Shown: piece by piece, positions 1 through 12,000 of the stretch | Numbering within the stretch: the stretch's first letter is position 1 | How the letters are laid out: each line of letters starts with the position of its first letter | From: Branchipolynoe longqiensis | Lineage: Eukaryota > Annelida > Polychaeta > Phyllodocida > Polynoidae | Assembly (NCBI GenBank): GCA_030323885.1 | Contig: CM059198.1 | Span: 55,602,417 to 55,666,416 of the forward strand | Reading direction: 5' to 3' | DNA: 64,000 nucleotides | Program-made: the position numbers and the translations under genes | The notes under the pieces: generated by a model | Told to the model about the DNA's origin: nothing | The model's database searches: none | Seen by the model: the letters and a program-made list of their open reading frames with translations, nothing else

Positions 1-576
1 TTACCACGGGACCACTGGACAAGTACACCCAGCCATTCTGCATATATTAAGGACACCACCTGCAGTCACGGTTGAGTGACAGCTGCCTCCTATTAGGGCG
101 TCGCCCACCCAGGCTGTAGAGGGTGTCTGATTGGCTGACCGTGTGAGTCCAGTCACCTGCATTCCTTATACCTGTCACACAGACCCCAGAGGAAGCACTC
201 TTTGAGGAGACTCCACTTTCTACACTCGAACTCGCAACATCCATTCCAAAGACACTGAGCTGTGTGCAACAACGATTGGACTCCAGTTCAATGGGCTGTA
301 GACACTGATTCTTGTATACACCAGCAAGAATCATGAGGATCTGCTTGGGCAGTTGGTAAGGAGTGAGGGTGATTGGTTGCTAGTAGGTGAACAGGAGTTG
401 ATGCCAATAAAACACAACCTCATTACGGTCAATCTTGCGCGACTTGTTTTCCTTTCTTCCTTTCTTCCTTATGAGTTGTTGAGAGTAATCACAGGTGGGG
501 ACTGACAGACAGTTGTCAGAACACAACTGTGGACCATAGTAATGTTTGGGGTTCAGACGGCCAAGTCCTGACTTAT
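1..576 (-). repeat. Dispersed 0.57-kb repeat, copy 1 (LTR-like)
   Basis: Read on the minus strand it matches 22790-23358 over its whole visible length. One end runs off the window. No coding potential beyond chance frames. Confidence 0.7.
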
Positions 577-958
577 TACACAATGTCTGATTAACCCTAC
601 TCATTTCCTAGCTCTACATATGTCATTAACCATAGGATATAAATAAAAACAAATAAAATAAGTAAAACTGACTCTGGCTATGGCTCTAACACTAGTCTGA
701 GTGACCAGATTTCTCTAGATCTAAATGCAGATGGCATAAGACATGCTGATTAGATTGGCGTAAATGTAAATCTTAGTATATTTTATATATATTTTTAGTT
801 GGTATTCTATGTTTCAAACAAGTGCTGAGATGAGCTGAATGTAGCATATTTCATAGCTGGACGCAGTGTATTAGCATGTGCCATGTGCTTCTCACTGGGT
901 TGTTTTGCTTTTACGCATCCCACAATGCAAGGGCGGCTGGAATGACGAACCTGTCTAT
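577..958 (-). repeat. MITE family F1, partial copy
   Basis: Matches the inner and one terminal part of the elements at 18691-19293 and 46643-47399 in reverse, including ATAGGATATAAATAAAAAC and the CCCACAATGCA block before the degraded end GGAATGACGAACCTGTCTATT. Confidence 0.65.
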
Positions 959-1089
959 TGAGTCAGGGGTCAGCATTTAGTGGAGTCAGGGCATTTGTAG
1001 GTATTGAGGACAGAGTTCAAGAAAGGGTCAGGGGGTGAGCAAATAGGGGCCTGCCGAGAGGTCATACCAGGGAGATGAGAGGGAGAAGG

Positions 1090-1385
1090 TTGGTTTGTTG
1101 TTGGAGTTTTACCTTCTGGCAACAGCTAAGGTCATATCAGGACGGGTAACGCCTTGTGAGAGTGCACACTCATGGCAACTTTATAGTGCTGCCCAACTGG
1201 GAAATCAGGCCACCAGTACCATGACCTAATATCCCATTGTCACATTATCCTGACACTGGGCTAATGAATCGTTGCCCTATCCTATTAATGCTGAGCGCCA
1301 GACTAGCATTAGGAAGTGAAGACTATTTATTTTACAAGTCATTGGTTTGACTCGACTGCGAACCAAACTTCCGACCTTCTGCAGA
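1090..1385 (-). mobile_element. tRNA-headed SINE (family S)
   Basis: The full body runs from the GTTGGAGTTTTACCTTCTGG tail (reverse) to a decayed tRNA-like head. The family body ends, in sense orientation, with CCAGGACGTAAAACTCCAAC and CCAACC repeats. Confidence 0.75.
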
Positions 1386-1449
1386 GAGGGAGAGGGGATG
1401 GGTGGGTAGGGATGGTAAGGTGAGGCATGGACAGTACTCGAGGCATGAT

Positions 1450-1765
1450 TGGATGTTGGAGTTTCACATCCTGGCAACATCTAAGGTCATATCAGGACAG
1501 GTACTAACTTGTGGTAGTACACACTCAGGAGCAACTTTATAGTGCTCCCCCACTTGGAAACCAGGCCACCAGCACCATGACCCAATTTCCTAGTCAGTCA
1601 CATTATCCTTACACTGAGCTAAACAGTCCTTGCCCTATCCTATTATTACCGAGCACCTGGCTAGGAAGCGACAAGTATAAATTTTTAAGTCATTGGTTTG
1701 ACTCGACCAGATCTACCAAAATGGGAGACGGATGCTCAACACATTCGGTCATCCCGTCTGGTCAC
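1450..1765 (-). mobile_element. SINE family S, head type II
   Basis: Complete body; the head end reads GATCTACCAAAATGGGAGAC and TCGGTCATCCCGTCTGGT, the type II tRNA-like variant. Confidence 0.78.
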
Positions 1766-2191
1766 ATCAGGCATGGTTTGACCTACTTACAACCACAACA
1801 CTGTCTCTGTGATAGAGCTGTTAACCTATGAAAAAAATGTTGAAAGGCTGGGTGGTTATAGACATAATATGCTAAATATATCGTTGAAATGCTGATCTAT
1901 TATAGCCCGCTGCTTTTGAAGTACAGAATTGATGAAATCTTGTAGATAAATAGACTTTAAAAGGCGAATTGACAGCATCCAATGGCCACCATCTTGGAGT
2001 ATCTTTGTTTATTTGCATTTTCTCCCAGTTCAACAACTCTATGTCAACATAGATAAACACTGCATACTGGAACAAGGACATCGACAGCTTGTTTATAGTT
2101 GATTCATATGAAGGCCGTTTCTGCTCGGATTTAAAAAGGGGTCGTCATTCACCCCTACTCGGGGTGGGGGTGAATATTCTATTTAGGTTAG

Positions 2192-2522
2192 ACCGGGTGC
2201 GGTGACCAAATCTGTAGAGTGCGGTCTCGCATGCGGGATATCAGGAGTTCGGTTCCCGGTCGAATCAAACCAATGACTTATAAAATTAATACTTGTCGCT
2301 TCCTAGTCTGGCGCTCAGCATTAATAGGATAGGGAAAGGACTGGTTAGCTCAGTATCACAATAATCTGACTGAGTGGGATATTGGGTCATGCTCCTGCCG
2401 GCCTGATTTTCCAGTGGGGCAGCACTATAAAATCACCATGAGTGTGCACTGTCACAAGTCGATACCCATCCTGATATGACCTTAGATGATGCCAGGACGT
2501 AAAACTCCAACAACCAACCAGT
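2192..2522 (+). mobile_element. SINE family S, head type I
   Basis: The tRNA-like head shows an A-box region (GGTGACCAAATCTGTAGAGTG) and a B box (GAGTTCGGTTCCCG), followed by the complete body and a CAACCAACC tail. Confidence 0.8.
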
Positions 2523-2689
2523 CGGCCGTGAGGATTCAAACTCCTGTAACTTGAGCGAGTTAACAACACCTGATCTATTTATACTTATAGCACCACCACA
2601 ACATCCGGTTTCTGGTACACCAACCAGAGTCCACCTCCTTAATCCTAGTTACTGTCCACTGACACCTCGTCTCTAAATAACAGTGAGAA

Positions 2690-3025
2690 CCTGTCCTATA
2701 TTTATATTACAGTCATACCTTGTCCTAGGTTTATATTGCAGTCACACCCTGTCCTATATTTATATTAGAGTCACACCCTGTCCTATGTTTAAATAACATA
2801 ATCACATGCTCTCCTATGTTTAGATAACATATAGTCACACCATGTGCTATGTTTAAATAACATAATCACACGCTTCTTATGTTTAAATAACATAATCACA
2901 CGCTGTCCTATGTTTAAATAACATAATCACATGCTGTCCTATGTTTAAATAACATAATCACACGCTGTCCTATGTTTAAATAACGTAGTCACACCCTGTC
3001 CTATGTCTAAATCACAGTCATAAAG
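2690..3025 (+). repeat. 31-bp minisatellite
   Basis: About ten tandem units containing TCCTATGTTTAAATAACAT and TCACACGCTG; spacing measured as 31 bp between successive TTTAAATAA words, more degenerate at the left. Confidence 0.85.
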
Positions 3026-3159
3026 CAAAACAATAAACGCTATTTTACAGAGAACAACTAAAATATATCTGTTGGTTTTTGTGCCTGAACTCTTCATAGG
3101 CTCAAATCTAGGTAAGTGACTTGTTGTTCAGAATTTGATGTTTTCATCGGAACATGCAG

Positions 3160-3420
3160 CTTTCTTTTGTGTTTCTTTTGTAAATATTTTTATTCATCTG
3201 AATACATATTTTGTCAGTGTCTTCCAGCCATTGGAGCGATCACATTTGATTTGTACATAGTGGAAGTGGAATGTGTTGCATTGTGTGCAGCACAATCCAT
3301 TCTGAACATAAAAAGACAGTGGGGGAGCAGCCTATGCTGTATAGTGTACAACATAGGTACTCAACATAGTGCAAGGTATATGCATCAAGATAGAGTGTGC
3401 AGTAATGTACGCTAGTGGTT
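3160..3420 (+). repeat. Dispersed repeat (TTCATCTGAA...CTTCCAGCCA type)
   Basis: Collinear, in reverse, with the two flanks of the 16071-16493 MITE. Shorter relatives occur at 6280-6345, 11118-11185, 31875-31990 and 61000-61090. Confidence 0.6.
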
Positions 3421-3639
3421 AAATCATATGCTGTGTTTGTATATCAGTTAGATTTGGTTTTAATAACGGTTAGTCTTTTAATAGTGCCATGTTTTGCATA
3501 TATAGTGGTTTATATGTTGTGCATTGCTGGTTGAAGATGTAGTTATTCGGTGGTGGTAGTGGGTCTTGAATGTTATTATGTCTTTGAGTTATAATAGTTG
3601 TTTGTCAAAATGTGGATGTGGGTGGAGAGCAGGCATGGG

Positions 3640-5882
3640 TTGTTCAGTAGGTCGCATTATATATTTGCAGTGCCAGGTTTTGGGCCTGAATACCCAAGTG
3701 AGCTCTCTATGCATTTTTAAAGGCAAGGATCGAACCCGCTTCTCTGGTTTTGGTTGGGAGTTCATTCCACATGACACTTCCTTTGTAAATCGGAGCTCTG
3801 ATTAACTTATTTGTATTAGGGTTGGGCATCCAGAGTAGGGTCAATGTCCCCCTTCTCGTTACCCTGATTGTGCGATATATGTATTTGTCATCACTTGCAT
3901 GTTTATACATCAGCGTCATTCGGTGTAGGTTCCTACGTACATCCAGAGTGTCCAGCCCTGCTCTGCTATGCATTTCAACCACACTTAGTATCTTGCCTTG
4001 GAATACTGTTCTCAGAGCTCTGGTTTGTGTTCTTTGTAATTTGGTCTCTTGCTGCTTTGTTAGTAATCCATATATAATATCATTGTAGTCTATAATTGGT
4101 AATATTGTTGACTTGTACAGCCGCACTGCAGTATTCTCACTTACATAGGTCCTTATTTTTCTGAATGTGTTCATTTTTAGTGCCCGTGTTTGGTTAAGTC
4201 TTGCCACCTGTTGGGTACCACTTAGAGTCGCATCGAGAGTTTTTGCTTAGGTACTTATAGGAGTTCACCTCACGGAGCACTAAGCCACACATCTGCAGTT
4301 GCATTTGCTAGGCCCATAGATTATGTACTCAGTTTTAGTGCCATTTAATGTTAGTTTATTCTCATGGCACCATATATTCACTCCATCCAGCACCATTCTA
4401 GCCTCAGTTGCAGCTATGGCAAGGTCATTGTTATGTATTGTTAGTTGCTGTATCATTAGCAAATAATGTGAAAGATGCTTTGTTGGAAACTAAAGGTAGG
4501 TCATTTATAAATATTAGAAACAGTAGGGGTCCCAGAGAGGAACCCTGTGGAACTCCTGTTTTTATTTCTCGGGTGGTCGAGTTGCTATCAATCACTTAGT
4601 TTTGTGTGTTGTTGTCTATTGCTGAGGTAATTTGTGAGGAAGCTATGTGCTCTATTGCCTAGCCCAGTTCGTTCTATTTTGTACATGAGGATTTTGTGGT
4701 CGATCATATCATATGCCTTCTTGAAATCAAGGAAGACTGCGATAGTAAGATCACCCTTGTCTATGTTTGGCAGAAGTTCATCCAGTAGACAGGCCAGTGC
4801 CCCGCTGGTGGACCTATTTTTCCTGAAGCCGTTTTGCTGGTAGGTCAAATAGTTAGAGAACTCAAGGAATGTCTTAATTTGGTCATGTATTATTTGTTCT
4901 ATGATCTTGCCAGGCAGCGGGAGGATTGATATCGGGCGTAGTTCGCTACAGGTTTGTGGGATGTTGACTCTAGGTATGGGCGTCACTGTGGCTACTTTCC
5001 AGTTATCAGGGATGATGCCTGTGCTGATTATTAGGTTATATAAGTGTGTAAATTCCGCACTCACTTTTGTGATCGTGTTTTTTATCAAAGTGGTACTGAT
5101 GTCCTTCATACCTGATGATTTGTAGATCGATATTTTGTTAGTTCTATCAAGGATTTCGTCCTGGGTGGTTTCCAGGAGGTCATGCTTTTCTTTATTTAGT
5201 TTGGCCTGGAAGGTTTTGTGTTGATCATCCTTCTGTTTAAATTTATTGGCTAGGTTCTCACCTATATCTATGAAATAGTTGTTGATTTTCTCTGCTAATA
5301 ATTCATCTGGGATTTTAATACCAGTCTCTTCATTTGTAATGCCACTGATTCTTGTCTTGTTGTTAGGTTCGATTTGGTTTATTTCATACCAACATTTTCT
5401 GGCATTCTGTTTATATTTGTCTATCTTGCTTTGGCTTTCCTTACTTCACTCCTAGCCTTTCTGAATTCATCCCCTGGATCTTTTGTTTTCGCAAACTTTT
5501 GGATAAAGTAATCTCTATCCTTTTGAAGCTCTAGTAGTTTGTCATTAAGGTAACCTCCCATGGTGATTCTGGTGGTGATCTCCATTAGGTGAGAGTGCCT
5601 GTCAGCTGCATTAGTGATTGTTGTGTTTAGCATATCCAAACATAGGTTGGGGGTCCCTCATATCCAGAAATTCGGTACTGTTTAATTCTTTGAGTGTGCC
5701 AGCCAATTCATTAAAATTGCAGTTCCTATAAGAGCATCCCCAATGGGCGGTGATTCTTTTGTCATTTCTTATTTTTTTCTTCATTATGAATATTGGTTTG
5801 TGGTCGCTTATGTTATAGTTAAGGACTCCAGCCTTTGTACAATGCTTGATATTGGTAAGTGCCAGGTCTATTGTTTTGTTAT
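3640..5882 (-). mobile_element. Non-LTR retrotransposon A (CR1/Jockey-like), 5'-truncated
   Basis: On the minus strand, from 5882 downward: the C-terminal end of an AP-type endonuclease (IDLALTN, NISDHKPIF), a connector, RT fingers and palm (SELRPISILPLPGKIIEQII, VFLDFKKAYDMIDHKIL), [20 protein letters not shown], then the C-terminal segment with LLYKSTILPIIDYNDIIYG-like residues. The catalytic box reads LFANDTA where LFADD is expected, so one active-site Asp is lost. Several frame changes occur. The 5' end meets a headless SINE at 5884. Confidence 0.87.
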
Positions 5883-5883
5883 A

Positions 5884-6112
5884 CTTGTCGCTTCCTAGCA
5901 AGTCACTCAGCATTATTAGGATATGGCGAGGACTTGTTGACTCAGTGTCAGGAAAATGTGACTGAGTGGGATATCAGGTCATGGTGTTGGCGGCCTGGTC
6001 TCCCACTGGGCAGTACTATAAAAGTTGCCATGAGTGTGCACTGTCACAAATCAGTACCTGTCCTGATATGACATTAGATGTCACCAGGACGTAAAACTCC
6101 AACAACCAATCC
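5884..6112 (+). mobile_element. SINE family S, 5'-truncated
   Basis: Body only, from CTTGTCGCTTCCTAGC to ACGTAAAACTCCAACAACC. It meets the truncated end of LINE A. Confidence 0.75.
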
Positions 6113-6119
6113 ACTAAGG

Positions 6120-6800
6120 TAGCGGGGTGTGGGTGTGGGTGTGAGTGGGGGTGGGGGGTACTGCCTACCTGATTACCCTGGTTGGCTGCTGGATCATTTG
6201 TTGCAACTCATGTTCAGCTGCAAATTGCTTTATTATCCCTCCCATCATAGGCCTCTTACTATTATATTCTTCTTTTTTTTTTTGGTAAAGTATTTATTCA
6301 TCTGAACATGACATTTGTCAGCGCCAGAGGACTGGTCTTCCGGCCATCTTACTATTAGAATTGACAGTATAAATAATCTAAGTTTGATCAGTGCTGTATT
6401 AGTTACAGCACCGATCCTGTAGAATTAAGGGAGTGGCTCCTGCTGTATAATGTACAGCACCAGTCACTGTAGTTCATGCAAAAATGGGGAGCAGCACCAA
6501 GTAGAAGGTGTATACTCGGGGCAACTCAAATAATCGTTGTGGGTTACATTTTTTCTCTTATAAAACAAGTTAAGTTCAGAGTTGACAAGATATTTTGTCT
6601 GTCTTATATAATGTTCAATGTGTTTAAACAGATTGATAGTTCTGTAGGATGTTTGGTGTGTTGATGGTTTGTTCATGATGGTTAAGGGTGGTGGCAGGGG
6701 AGGGGGGCCCATTGGGGTGGGTGGTATGGGGGAAAACCCCACCGGAGAGCAAGCGAGGATGCGGGGTGGCAGGAGCTCAGGGCTTTGCTAGTAATTACTG
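6120..6800. other. Non-coding, no identified gene
   Basis: GT/G-rich stretch (6125-6165), a short piece of the TTCATCTGAA dispersed repeat (6280-6345) and unassigned sequence. Confidence 0.6.
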
Positions 6801-6806
6801 CAGTAG

Positions 6807-8252
6807 TCATTTAAGGGCCTGAATAACCAGGTGGGCTCTATATGCATTTTTGAAGGCAATTATTGTTTGCGTTTCTCTGACTCTGATAGGGCGGTCATTC
6901 CACATGACACTACCTTTGTAGATTGGTGCTCCGATATATTTATTTGTTGAAGGGTGTGGTACATTGAGCAGAGTGGAAGCTCCTCTTCTTGTTATTCTAT
7001 TTGTGCGGTCAATGAATTTTTCGTCTTTTGCGCATTTGTGCATTAGTGCCATCCAGTGTAGGTCCCTTCGTTCTGAGAGAGTATCCAATTTTGCTTTCTT
7101 GTGCAGTTCAGCCACACTGAGTGTCTTGCCTTGGTAAACTGTTCTCAGTGGTCAGTTCTGAATTCTTTGCAGTTTGATCTTTTGTTGTTTTGTTAAGAGC
7201 TCATATATGATGTCATTGTAATCTATAACAGGCAATATTGTAGTCTTGTACAGGAGTAGTGCAGTCTTTTCACTTATGAATTTCCTTAATTTCCTAAAAG
7301 TTGTCAGGTTTAGTGCCAGTGTTTGATTCAGTCTCGCCAATTGTCGATTTCCATTTAGAGTGGAGTCAAGAGTTGTGCCCAGGTATTTGTAGGAGTCCAC
7401 TTCACGAAGTAAGGTTCCACCCATATGTAGTTGGATTTGAGGGGCTCTTAATTTTCTCATTTTCGTCCCATAGATCACATACTCTGTCTTGGCACTATTT
7501 ACTGTTAGTTTATTTTCATAGTACCATGTATTCACCTTATCTAGCACCATGTCTGTCTGGGCTGCAGCTGCCACAATATCTCTATTGTGTACTGTGAGTG
7601 CTGCATCATCAGCAAATAATGTAAATGTTGTGTTGCTCTTTCAGATACTAGTGGTAGGTCATTAATAAAGATTAGGAATAGCAGGGGTCCTAGGGTGGAG
7701 CCCTGTGGCACGCCGGTCTTGACCCTACAGGTGGTGGACTCATTGTTGTTTAGTTTTGTGCACTGCATCCTGTTCTTGAGATAATTTGTGAAGAACTGAT
7801 GTGCTTTGTTGCCTAATCCAGCTCTTACTACTTTCTGCATCAGGATCTCGTGGTCAATTGTATCAAAATATCTCATTTTTATCGATATTGGCTATATTAT
7901 TCAAAGAGTTACTTATTTGCCCAATTCCTTCATTTAGGTTGCCATTTGGGGGTCTACATACATTGCTGATGTGTATTAGTTTTGTATGGGGTCTGGTGAC
8001 TACAGCCCACTATAGCTCAATATTGTTATTTGATAGGTTATGCTCAGCATGTTTATCTGCATCAACATGGAGATCTTGCTTAAAGTAAATACCTAGTCCA
8101 TCACCCGCTTTGGTCTGCCCACTAAGTTGCTTTGTTTTTCTATCAGCCCTTATAAATTGGTAACCTGGTATAGTTGTGAGTCTGCCTATTGAGCCATGTT
8201 TCTGATATAGTGAAGACATCAAAGCCAGACCTGGGTAGGTCGATGCTTAGTT
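6807..8252 (-). mobile_element. Non-LTR retrotransposon B (same family), internally deleted
   Basis: From 8252 downward: an endonuclease start with ISETWLN, then GYQFIRADRKTKQ and GDGLGIYF, and a CRPPNGN motif. Near 7875 the reading jumps directly into RT at FDTIDHEIL, so much of the endonuclease and the RT fingers are deleted. Then [20 protein letters not shown], an intact LFADDAAL box in a shifted frame, and a C-terminal segment ending FKNAYRAHLVIQALK. Non-functional. Confidence 0.87.
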
Positions 8253-8254
8253 AG

Positions 8255-8900
8255 TGACAGTAGACCAGTAACCTGGTTATGTTAGTGTAGTGAGTTGTTA
8301 ATGACACAGTGAGGCAGTCACCTGGTTATGTTAGTGTAGTAGGGTGGTGATTTGTTAGTGACAGTAGACCAGTCACCTGGTTACGTTGGTGTACTAGGTC
8401 AGTGATTTGTTAGTGACAGTAGACCAGTCACCTGGTTATGTTAGTGTAGTAGGTCTGTGATGTGTTAGTGGCAGTGGACCAGTCATCTGGTTATGTTAGT
8501 GTAGTAAGGCTGTGATTTGTTAGTGACAGTAGACCAGTCACCTGGTTATGTTGGTGTACTAGGTCGGTGATTTGTTAGTGACAGTAGACCAGTCACCTGG
8601 TTATGTTAGTGTAGTAGGTCTGTGATGTGTTAGTGGCAGTGGACCAGTCATCTGGTTATGTTAGTGTAGTAAGGCTGTGATTTGTTAGTGACAGTAGACC
8701 AGTCACCTGGTTACGTTGGTGTACTAGGTCAGTGATTTGTTAGTGACAGTAGACCAGTCACCTGGTTATGTTAGTGTAGTAGGTCTGTGATTTGTTAGTG
8801 ACAGTAGACCAGTCACCTGGTTATGTTAGTGTAGTAGGTCTGTGATTTGTTAGTGACAGTAGACCAGTCACCTGGTTATGTTGGTGTACCAGGTCAGTGA
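8255..8900 (+). repeat. 55-bp minisatellite upstream of carboxypeptidase
   Basis: About twelve units with GTTAGTGACAGTAGACCAGT and CACCTGGTTATGTTAGTG; period 55 bp. The last unit decays around 8900, some 65 bp before the start codon. Confidence 0.88.
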
Positions 8901-8964
8901 CTGGCTAGTGACGCGGCGGGCCGGGTGTGTACTGCGGTGCTGAGCCCGGGTCATCCAGTTCACC

Positions 8965-9071
8965 ATGGCACCTCCTCCAGCCTCCCACCTCCTCCACGCT
9001 CTGCTCCTGCTGGTAACCATCGGAACTAACCTCAACCGCCTCTGTGACGCCAAGCCCAAGAACTACAGAAA
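8965..9071 (+). CDS. Carboxypeptidase exon 1: signal peptide
   Basis: Starts with ATG in a strong context (CACCATGG) and encodes a hydrophobic leader (HLLHALLLLVTIG) followed by a short polar stretch ending in KNYR. Donor is AA|GTGAGT, phase 2. The 55-bp minisatellite upstream stops only about 65 bp before the ATG. Confidence 0.88.
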
Positions 9072-12000
9072 GTGAGTAGAGCATCTGACGGACTAACCAG
9101 CTTCAAGGTATAGACATTGTGACAGTCATATTTGAACATAATAATTGTGAATAAATAAATTAGTTTTGGTTATGTTACATCTCCTTTAAAGGAATATATC
9201 ACTACTGAAGCCTAGGATGCCAAGCATTTCGCTATGCGCATAAACATTAATATTGCATAGTCCGATGGTTTTGAGTATCTGAAATTTTCTGAGATAAATA
9301 CATTAGGTCGATCATTATTATGTACCTTACTTTAGCTTGAAGTGACTTTTATTTTAAGTGGCTAACTTTTGAGATATTTGAAGTGGAACTATGCAAAATT
9401 AATTTTGGCAAGCTTGTCAAAACTCTGACCCCATAGGCTTCTGCAGTAACAGGTTCTATTCAATTGCCTCAGTATTCCTTTCTGTGTGGTGACAAATGTT
9501 TAATAAGTGCACCAGTATCTAAGTTAGATATGTAGAATCAAATTTAGATAATTGTTTTGGTTTTGAAAATTTGATATTTTCATCGTACTATGCAGCTTTA
9601 ATTTGGCATGTTTTCATTTTTTTAAATCTCGAGAGTTAAATCTTTCAAATAAATATGACTTCAAACTGAAGTAAAGTCGATTCTAATATATTTATCTAAA
9701 AATATATGAAAGAAACTCCCGACCACCTAACTCTGCATTGCATAACTTTTAACGGGTTTATGATTAAGGTTGCATAAGCCGTGTTTACACGGGCAAATTT
9801 AAAACGATGTAGACAAATCGATTCATATGAAGCGTTTTAATGTTGCGTTTACACGGAGGGAGTTTCAAAGTGTGTCGCGTCTACACGGGCAGTACTTAAA
9901 ACGTTTCACGGCGGAAGTGGATATCTGCGCATGACTGTTGCTGGCACAAAAGCAACATGGCGTGATGCGGATTCCGAGGGAATCATACAGAAGAAGTCAA
10001 ATATCTCCCAAATTACACCATTTAGAAACAAATCGCTTGGTACACATATAGAAAACATCTTTACCAAAAACATGATATTAAATTCATACGGTTAGGGTTC
10101 TTGAATTCTATTAATGCGGACAGAGTAGCACAAGAAGCGATTCGTCGGGAGCAGGAACACTCGACTGCGCATGCGTATGACGTCACTAAAACGCCTAAAG
10201 TATAATGGAACCGTTTACACGACCATCGAGAAAGCGATTTATATAAAACGCTTCGTATAAACCACCTCGCGAGGCGGTATAGATGAAGCGTTTCATATGA
10301 ATCGATTCAGCCCTAAAATGCCTCAGAGTCGCGTTTACACGGCAAATGTGAATCGATCTAGGCAAGGCGTTTTATATGAAGCGTTTTAAATCGCCCGTGT
10401 AAACAGGGCTATAGTCTGATGGTTTTAGTTTTTTTTGATAATACATTCATTTTAAAGGAAAGTTACTTCAAGCTAAAGGTAGATTATAACGCTCAACGTA
10501 ATATATTTAACACAGAAAATAACTGAAACTGATGCTTTGGTTTTTAAAATTTGAAGATATCATTGGACAGGTTTGAAAAAATTAGGCATTACTATGATAA
10601 GGCAATAACTGGTTCGCACAGTGTTATGCTAGGTACACACCTACGGTATGCGATTCGCACACTAAAACTCCTGACCCGACCCGACCCGCTTAAAACTGAA
10701 AACGGGCCTATTCATTTTTCGAATTGCGAATCGCAATCGTAAGGAAGCAGTTTTAGCCCTAAAACTGAGTTTTAAGTCGTGAATCGCAATCGGTAGGTGT
10801 GCTAGGGAAGCGCACACCTCACGACTTTTGGTCAGTTTTAGATCGTATACAGTAGGTGGGCGCGGAAAAACGGTAGGTGTGAACCTAGCATTAGGATAAT
10901 GTGACTGAATGGGATATCGCATTATGATGTTGGAGGCACCAAATATCAATGAGGGTGGTGGGGATCACGTCATAAAAAAAACACCAGCAATTTGCACTGT
11001 CACTCACAAGTCGAAAACTACCCTGATTTCTTCTTTTTTTTTTAGAGGAGCGAGGGGGTAAACTGTTTGTTTGTTGTTGTTTTACGTTCTAGCAACATCT
11101 ATGGTCATATCAGGACGGAGATATTTATTCATCAGAATATACGTTTGCTTAGTGCCGAGTCAGAAGTCTTCCAGCCATATTTATTACATTGCACATAGGT
11201 ACCTCTGCACGTACCAAGTTGGGTCAATTAGTCAACTTGGATCGTTGTTTCGCTAGTTATTAGGTTAGCTATCGGGGTAAGTTTGGGGTTATGAGCTAAG
11301 GCGGCCGGTTGCTGTGTAATACCCCTGTCACACTATGATGTAACGGGCCAGCGAGTGGGGAATGTAGAAATCACTTATTTACGTTGAGATACCTAGAAAT
11401 TCTGGGCGTTGCAGGGCCAATTTGGACATCAGTGCAATGTAGTGGACGTAGGCAAAATGTCGCTCCAACAAAGTTGTAACTTGTGTCAATGAGTTAAGAA
11501 CGTCAAAAAAAAAAAAAGGCCCAACGTAAGGCTAACAAGCCTCCAGCGCACGCGGCGTCAGCCTAGCGAAACCTTAGCGTCGGCTTAACGTAGGACTCGC
11601 GTAATTACACCCGACCTAACATAGCTACATGTGACTGACATAATTTGTAACATGAGTCAACGTCAGGCCGGCGAGTGAGAAGCGTCAGTCTAACGACAGT
11701 CCAGTGTGCTCAGCGTAAGGACAGCGAGTGCTCAACGCGCTCGACTCGCTCGACGTGGATGCCTTTATATTCTCGAAGGCAAAACGTTCACACCACGTTC
11801 ACAGCACATTCGCTTACGTTTGAAGAACGTTGGTGAATGTTACACATGTTACGCGCGCACCAGCCATTCATCAACTACGTCGAATACATCAAGAGACGTT
11901 GGACTTACATTAGACTAACGTTGGACACACATCAGAGACATGTTAGACCTACGTCGAGATACATTCACAGCATGTTGGCAGCGCACAGGCTACACATTCC

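Noticed and set aside
3116..3415. Cys-rich 99-codon frame
   Set aside because: Falls in a dispersed repeat found in other places in the window without an open frame.
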